A stretch of 19,233 nucleotides of DNA from Monoraphidium neglectum. Taxonomy: Eukaryota; Chlorophyta; Chlorophyceae; Sphaeropleales; Selenastraceae. The DNA lies in the NCBI RefSeq assembly GCF_000611645.1, contig NW_014012946.1, positions 3,650 to 22,882 on the forward strand. Direction: 5' to 3'. The notes under the pieces are model-generated. The model was given only the letters and a program-made list of their open reading frames with translations. It was not told the origin of the DNA and did not search any database. The position numbers and the translations under genes are program-made. Shown here in pieces: positions 15,878-19,233 of the stretch (its first letter is position 1; the number at the start of each line of letters is the position of its first letter).

Positions 15878-16651
15878 GGAACCTGAAGCCAGCGCGAGAG
15901 CACAGTGGCGCTGCGGCGGTTGGCTGCGCCGGCCCCCTGCCATTCCCTCTGCTTGGCTGAGGTTGCGTCGTGCGGCGCACCCTCATGCAACTGTTGTTTG
16001 CTGCAGGAGCAAGTGCTTTTCTTTTTTTCGTGCCGGCTTTTTTGTGCCCCACCCCCCGTGTTGGTGTGGTGCAGCCCCTTCCCCTGTGCTCAGGGGCATG
16101 AGCGCTTGACAGAGTGCAGGCCATCTGCCCTTGAGCCGCGCTCCAGATCGAAGCAGGTCGCCCCACTGAGGGAGCCAGCGGAAGCGACACACTGGCAACC
16201 CAATGCCATGCCGCGGGCGCAGGGCCAGAGCACAGCGCCCCTCTCCGAATCCCCGCGCAGTTTTGTGTACAAAACAGCCGGCAGCCCCTGCGATGGGGCG
16301 TCGCTTTCTGTCGAGACGCCTATTGTGCAGGCACCCTACTCGGCAGCTTCTGCACATTGGTATACTTGCCTGACATCCCAGTTTTCCTGTGTTCTTCTGC
16401 AGGTGCATCCCCCTGCTTGGATGCAACGTTGTCAAGCTGAAGCTCAATGTGGACGTGTGGCCAGGTTTTGGGGGCTCAGCGTTGGGGCATTGCGGCTGTT
16501 GCTAGCACACTGCAGCGCATGCAACGGCCGGCCCCGCACGTGCCGTGCAGGGGCTGACTGTTGGGCGACCCGCGCATGCAGTCTCGGCAGCACGTCCGGC
16601 CGCCACACCCACTGGCAGTGTGCGCGCCAGCCCGTTGAACAGCGGTCAATA
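15878..16651. other. 3' flank; nothing assignable
   Basis: Follows the stop codon at 15875-15877. It includes a T-rich run near 16018-16042 and C-rich runs, but I found no plus-strand TGTAA here to mark a poly(A) site. A long plus-strand open frame (15905-16660) has no recognisable protein features and is probably chance in GC-rich sequence. Confidence 0.35.
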
Positions 16652-16885
16652 GATAGATAAGTTACTCATGCCAGAGCACCACTGCCATCGGCCCCGCGCT
16701 CATCAGAGCGGACCTCCTCAGTCCTAACCTTCCAACGTATCTGCCAGCAAGCATACACATAAGGCGCCGCCACAGCTCTCCACGCACTGATTCGTACTTG
16801 GGGCAGTCCAATAGGAAATGAGACACTGATTCACTTCCAGTTGAGCAGACAGGGCAGCAATTGATCGATAGATAAGTTACTCATG
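16652..16885 (-). mobile_element. Non-LTR retrotransposon (LINE) fragment with flanking 19-bp direct repeats
   Basis: On the minus strand, about 16870-16662 reads INCCPVCSTGSESVSHFLLD then CPKYESVRGELWRRL, ending at TAA 16664-16662. The spacing Cys-X2-Cys-X8-His-X4-Cys followed by P-X-Y-X4-R is the C-terminal zinc knuckle (zf-RVT type) found after the reverse transcriptase domain of LINE elements. No RT domain is present. The segment sits between two identical 19-base copies of GATAGATAAGTTACTCATG (16652-16670 and 16867-16885), compatible with target-site duplication of a severely 5'-truncated insertion of about 196 bases, or with duplication of an element's own 3' end. No poly(A) tail is seen. 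Confidence 0.6.
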
Positions 16886-16904
16886 GCAGCAATAGTGAGA
16901 CGTA

Positions 16905-17318
16905 TCATAAGGGGTCATTCCGCCAGCTACGGCTGAACTTCCAAGGCAAGGGGGCAAGTTCATCACATTGTCGTGTCAGCCAGCAAGCATCAATCTGCTG
17001 GCGTACCCTCAGGAGAACAATCCATCCCCTATTCTGCTTGATGCGATGTCGCAGACTGCTGAAAATGCACAACTGGTGAAAGCTGCCTATTTCCAAAACC
17101 ACGGCTGCAGCGCCGCTGCAGCCAAGCTTTGCACGAAGAGCTTGGCCCGGCTGCAGCCCCAACTGTAGAGCAACAAATCTGTAGTGCTGCTTGGCAAGTT
17201 CGGTCTGCCAGTCGTTGTCCCCACAGCTGCCATTCATCACCTTTAGTTGTTGCTTTCTTGGGCTCTTCAGCGCTCGGTGTGTTTTGGTCAGCTTCCAGCT
17301 CCAGCCCTTCTTACCCAC
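16905..17318 (-). pseudogene. Possible further decayed retrotransposon ORF
   Basis: A minus-strand open frame of about 137 codons lies directly upstream of the LINE zinc-knuckle fragment in the same orientation but another frame. It reads like ordinary protein (for example NDWQTELAKQHYRFVALQLG) yet has no motif I can name. Position suggests it may be the preceding part of a decayed element, separated by a frameshift. It could equally be chance. Confidence 0.2.
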
Positions 17319-17734
17319 TAACGCACACCTCGTTGAGGGGCCTCACACCACACGCTGCGCGACATAATGCCACGAAATCCCAGGAGGCCTGAGCCCTTTT
17401 GGCTTGCGGCGGGGCAGCCAGTTACAATACTCAGAGGCCTGGAGGTGGCAGTGGACGCAGGTCAACCTGGGGTCGCTGCTTGCTGGGCTACAGGGCAGGG
17501 GCACAGTGCTGCTGCAAATCTCTTGGAGGCCGTGACTGGAAATTCGCGAGAAAAAAATGGTCTGCTGCCCCTGCTGCCACCAGTGGAGGGCCCGACTGAT
17601 TTCTCAGCTGCTAGCAGCTGCCTCGCGTGGCTTCTAATGCAGCGTGGATCTGCGGTAGGTTTGAGGGGGCCTGCAGGCGAGGGCCTCAGGCTTGACAGCG
17701 CCATTTACCGCTGCAGCAATCGCTGACAGTGTGT

Positions 17735-17835
17735 GTGCATGGGTGGGTGGTGGGAGGGAGGGCAGGGGTAGGGGCAGGGACAGGGACGGGCAGGGGCAAG
17801 GGCAAGGACAAGGTCAGGGGCCAGGTGGCTAGGGC
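17735..17835 (+). repeat. G-rich GGGCA/GGGACA minisatellite
   Basis: An irregular array of GGGCA, GGGACA, GGGTA and AAGGCA-type units. The plus strand is nearly all purine plus C and has many runs of three or four G, so it could form G-quadruplexes. It lies between the LINE region and the secreted-protein gene. Confidence 0.85.
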
Positions 17836-18324
17836 AGGGCAGCTGCACGCTTTGTGAAGGCACCATGGCAGCGGTCAACTTGCCACAAAAGGTTTAATAA
17901 AGCACCACGGGGCCCAAGTTGGGGTAGGTGGTCACTGCGTAGTCACTCCCCGTGCCAATGAATCTGGGCCGTGACCTCAGGGGTGCTGGTGTGCATCGCA
18001 GGTCCTCCCCAGCGGGCCCAGCAGGTCGTCCACCCACGGCAGGGCCGCCTGTCTTCTGCATTCACTGACTTGTTATCTTTCATGCCTTTGTGATGGATCT
18101 CGTAGGGGGAAGGAAAATAAATTCGGTTTGGGCTCGCGAGCAAGGTGGCCATGGCCACGCGCCGGCCACATACCCGCTCCGCGATTGGTTGCGTTCGTTC
18201 ATGCTCTCGTGGCCGACACATTTTTTCATCATGTTCTGATCAATCGCTTCTGTAGCCTTGGCTTCTGACCGTGATCACTGAGACTATTGATTCGCGCGGT
18301 CACTCGGCTGTGGCCGCTCAGGCT
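17836..18324. promoter_or_regulatory. 5' flank of the secreted-protein gene; weak ORFs only
   Basis: This is upstream of the ATG at 18325. It includes a two-codon upstream frame, ATG-TTC-TGA, near 18231. Minus-strand frames here (17943-18221, and one ending in GPVVLY at 17894-17896) have no recognisable domain. I see no clear TATA box. Confidence 0.3.
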
Positions 18325-19032
18325 ATGGCAGCCCGACGCGCCTTGTGCGCGTTGTTGGTACTATGTGCGGCTGGCATGTGCTGTGCAGCTAGCCGGGTGC
18401 AGGCGGTCAGTGGGGGTGCAGGCACTGGCGCCCTGGCGCCCTTGTCCGCGCCCAGGCGCCGCCTGCTTGCCTCCGCTGCGCCAAGCACCAGCCAAGTGCT
18501 CACCTCCCCGTCAAACTGCACCGGGTGGCAGCAAAAGCGGGTCTATCTGGAAGGCCAGGCTTGGTTCACAAGGTGCGTGCAGCCAGCAGCTGGGGCAACT
18601 GGACGAAGTTGGGGCGGGGCCTTGCCCTCGGTGCTGCATGTTACATGCACCATGATACTGGTGATCTAGCGCGCACAGGCGCTGCAGCCTTTACTAGAGG
18701 GTTTTGAGAGGCTGCTGGTCCGCTAGCTGGCCCAACACGCATTGGCGCATAACCAGCCGGGGCGGCCAAGGTGCCCTGAGTGCGCCCCAGCCCGTCCCAG
18801 TGGCTGGACCGCCACTCACTTCCTCCCCACTCCCCCAAACTGCGCGGCTGGCCCCCACTATTCCTTTTGTTTCACAGGCCCGGTCAGGACATCAACAAGC
18901 AAGCCACGCGGCTGAGTGTTGGCGCTTGCCTGCCTCATGGCCAGGAAGTATTTGGTAATATTACACTGCACATCCTGGTGACCAAGCACCAGTTTCCCAA
19001 CGGCGTCACCCCAACCGCCGGCATCGATATCC
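18325..19032 (+). CDS. Secreted protein of unknown function, 3' end outside window
   Basis: I do not recognise the family. ATG 18325 (context GGCTATGGCA) opens a classic signal peptide: two arginines, a hydrophobic core ALCALLVLCAAGMCCA, then small residues, with cleavage likely near residue 21-27. Exon 1 is 18325-18572 (phase 2; donor AAG/GTGCGT). Exon 2 is 18878-19032, after a good TTTTGTTTCACAG acceptor, ending ATC-C/GTGAGT in phase 1. The mature part has N-glycosylation sequons at Asn64 (NCT) and Asn110 (NIT), an arginine/serine-rich linker (APRRRLLAS) and a strand-rich region with VYLEGQAWFTRPG and VFGNITLHILVTKHQFPNG. Routing is therefore to the ER, then the cell surface, wall or vacuole. 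At least one more exon lies beyond 19233. The signal peptide and splice phases make it credible as a gene. Confidence 0.7.
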
Positions 19033-19233
19033 GTGAGTAATGCGTTGGAAGCGGCGCGAGCAGCCCGAGCGCATGTCGCTCAAGGGCTGCGCGGCTGCCG
19101 GCTGGTTACACCCAGGCAGGCGGGCAGGCAGGCGGGCACCCTGGCCACACCGCAACAATCTGAGCATCGGAGCGCGCCAGATCCAAGGTAGATTCCATGG
19201 CCAGCGATCCCCACCCCCAACCACCCACCAACC

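Noticed and set aside
14678..15943. 421-codon minus-strand open frame, the longest in the window
   Set aside because: It runs antisense through the plus-strand coiled-coil/PD-(D/E)XK-like gene, including its (CCTG)n repeat (read as GRQA repeats). Splice sites and protein motifs support the plus strand.
15905..16660. 251-codon plus-strand open frame after the stop of the PD-(D/E)XK-like gene
   Set aside because: No domain, low-complexity start and no splice or start support; probably chance openness in GC-rich 3' flank.
17367..17726. 119-codon plus-strand frame starting MPRNPRRPEPFW
   Set aside because: It reads smoothly but has no recognisable motif, no upstream exon I could join and no poly(A) signal; left uncalled.
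17894..18050. Minus-strand frame ending FIGTGSDYAVTTYPNLGPVVLY
   Set aside because: The GSDY string recalls metallopeptidases, but the surrounding conserved residues are absent and no exon chain could be built.

Overview
The window looks like nuclear DNA of a green alga, probably a chlorophycean. It is GC-rich and its genes are cut into many short exons by small GT-AG introns. The introns are loaded with GT/CA and other simple repeats. TGTAA motifs, the usual poly(A) signal of chlorophyte algae, lie downstream of two of the genes, and the encoded Rab protein has the 203-residue length and signature motifs I associate with volvocine Ypt1/Rab1 GTPases. I see no bacterial operon, CRISPR array, rRNA or tRNA.

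Layout, left to right. Positions 1-71 are a perfect alternating purine-pyrimidine (TG/CG) tract. A minus-strand gene that I do not recognise has three likely exons between 590 and about 1739, with an unresolved 5' end. A complete nine-exon Rab1/Ypt1 GTPase gene runs on the minus strand (3002-5330) and is followed by two TGTAA motifs. A complete twelve-exon RUVBL2 (Reptin) AAA+ ATPase gene, also on the minus strand (6301-11587), comes next. About 2.3 kb without a convincing gene follows; part of it is visibly AT-richer and part is rich in short palindromes.

On the plus strand, 13871-15877 encodes a coiled-coil protein with a C-terminal region resembling the PD-(D/E)XK nuclease fold. It has an arginine-rich, transit-peptide-like N-terminus and a suspicious in-frame TGA. 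From 16652 to 16885 lies a fragment of a non-LTR retrotransposon (the C-terminal CCHC knuckle of the reverse transcriptase ORF) between perfect 19-bp direct repeats. A G-rich minisatellite follows. Finally, a plus-strand gene for an unknown secreted protein starts at 18325 and runs off the window.

The genes do not form a pathway: Rab1 acts in ER-Golgi vesicle traffic, RUVBL2 in chromatin remodelling and assembly of large complexes, and the others are uncharacterised. The most unusual items are the coiled-coil/PD-(D/E)XK-like gene and the polarity of complementary GT and CA repeats around RUVBL2 exon 7. I did not find convincing evidence of a wholly new multi-gene system.
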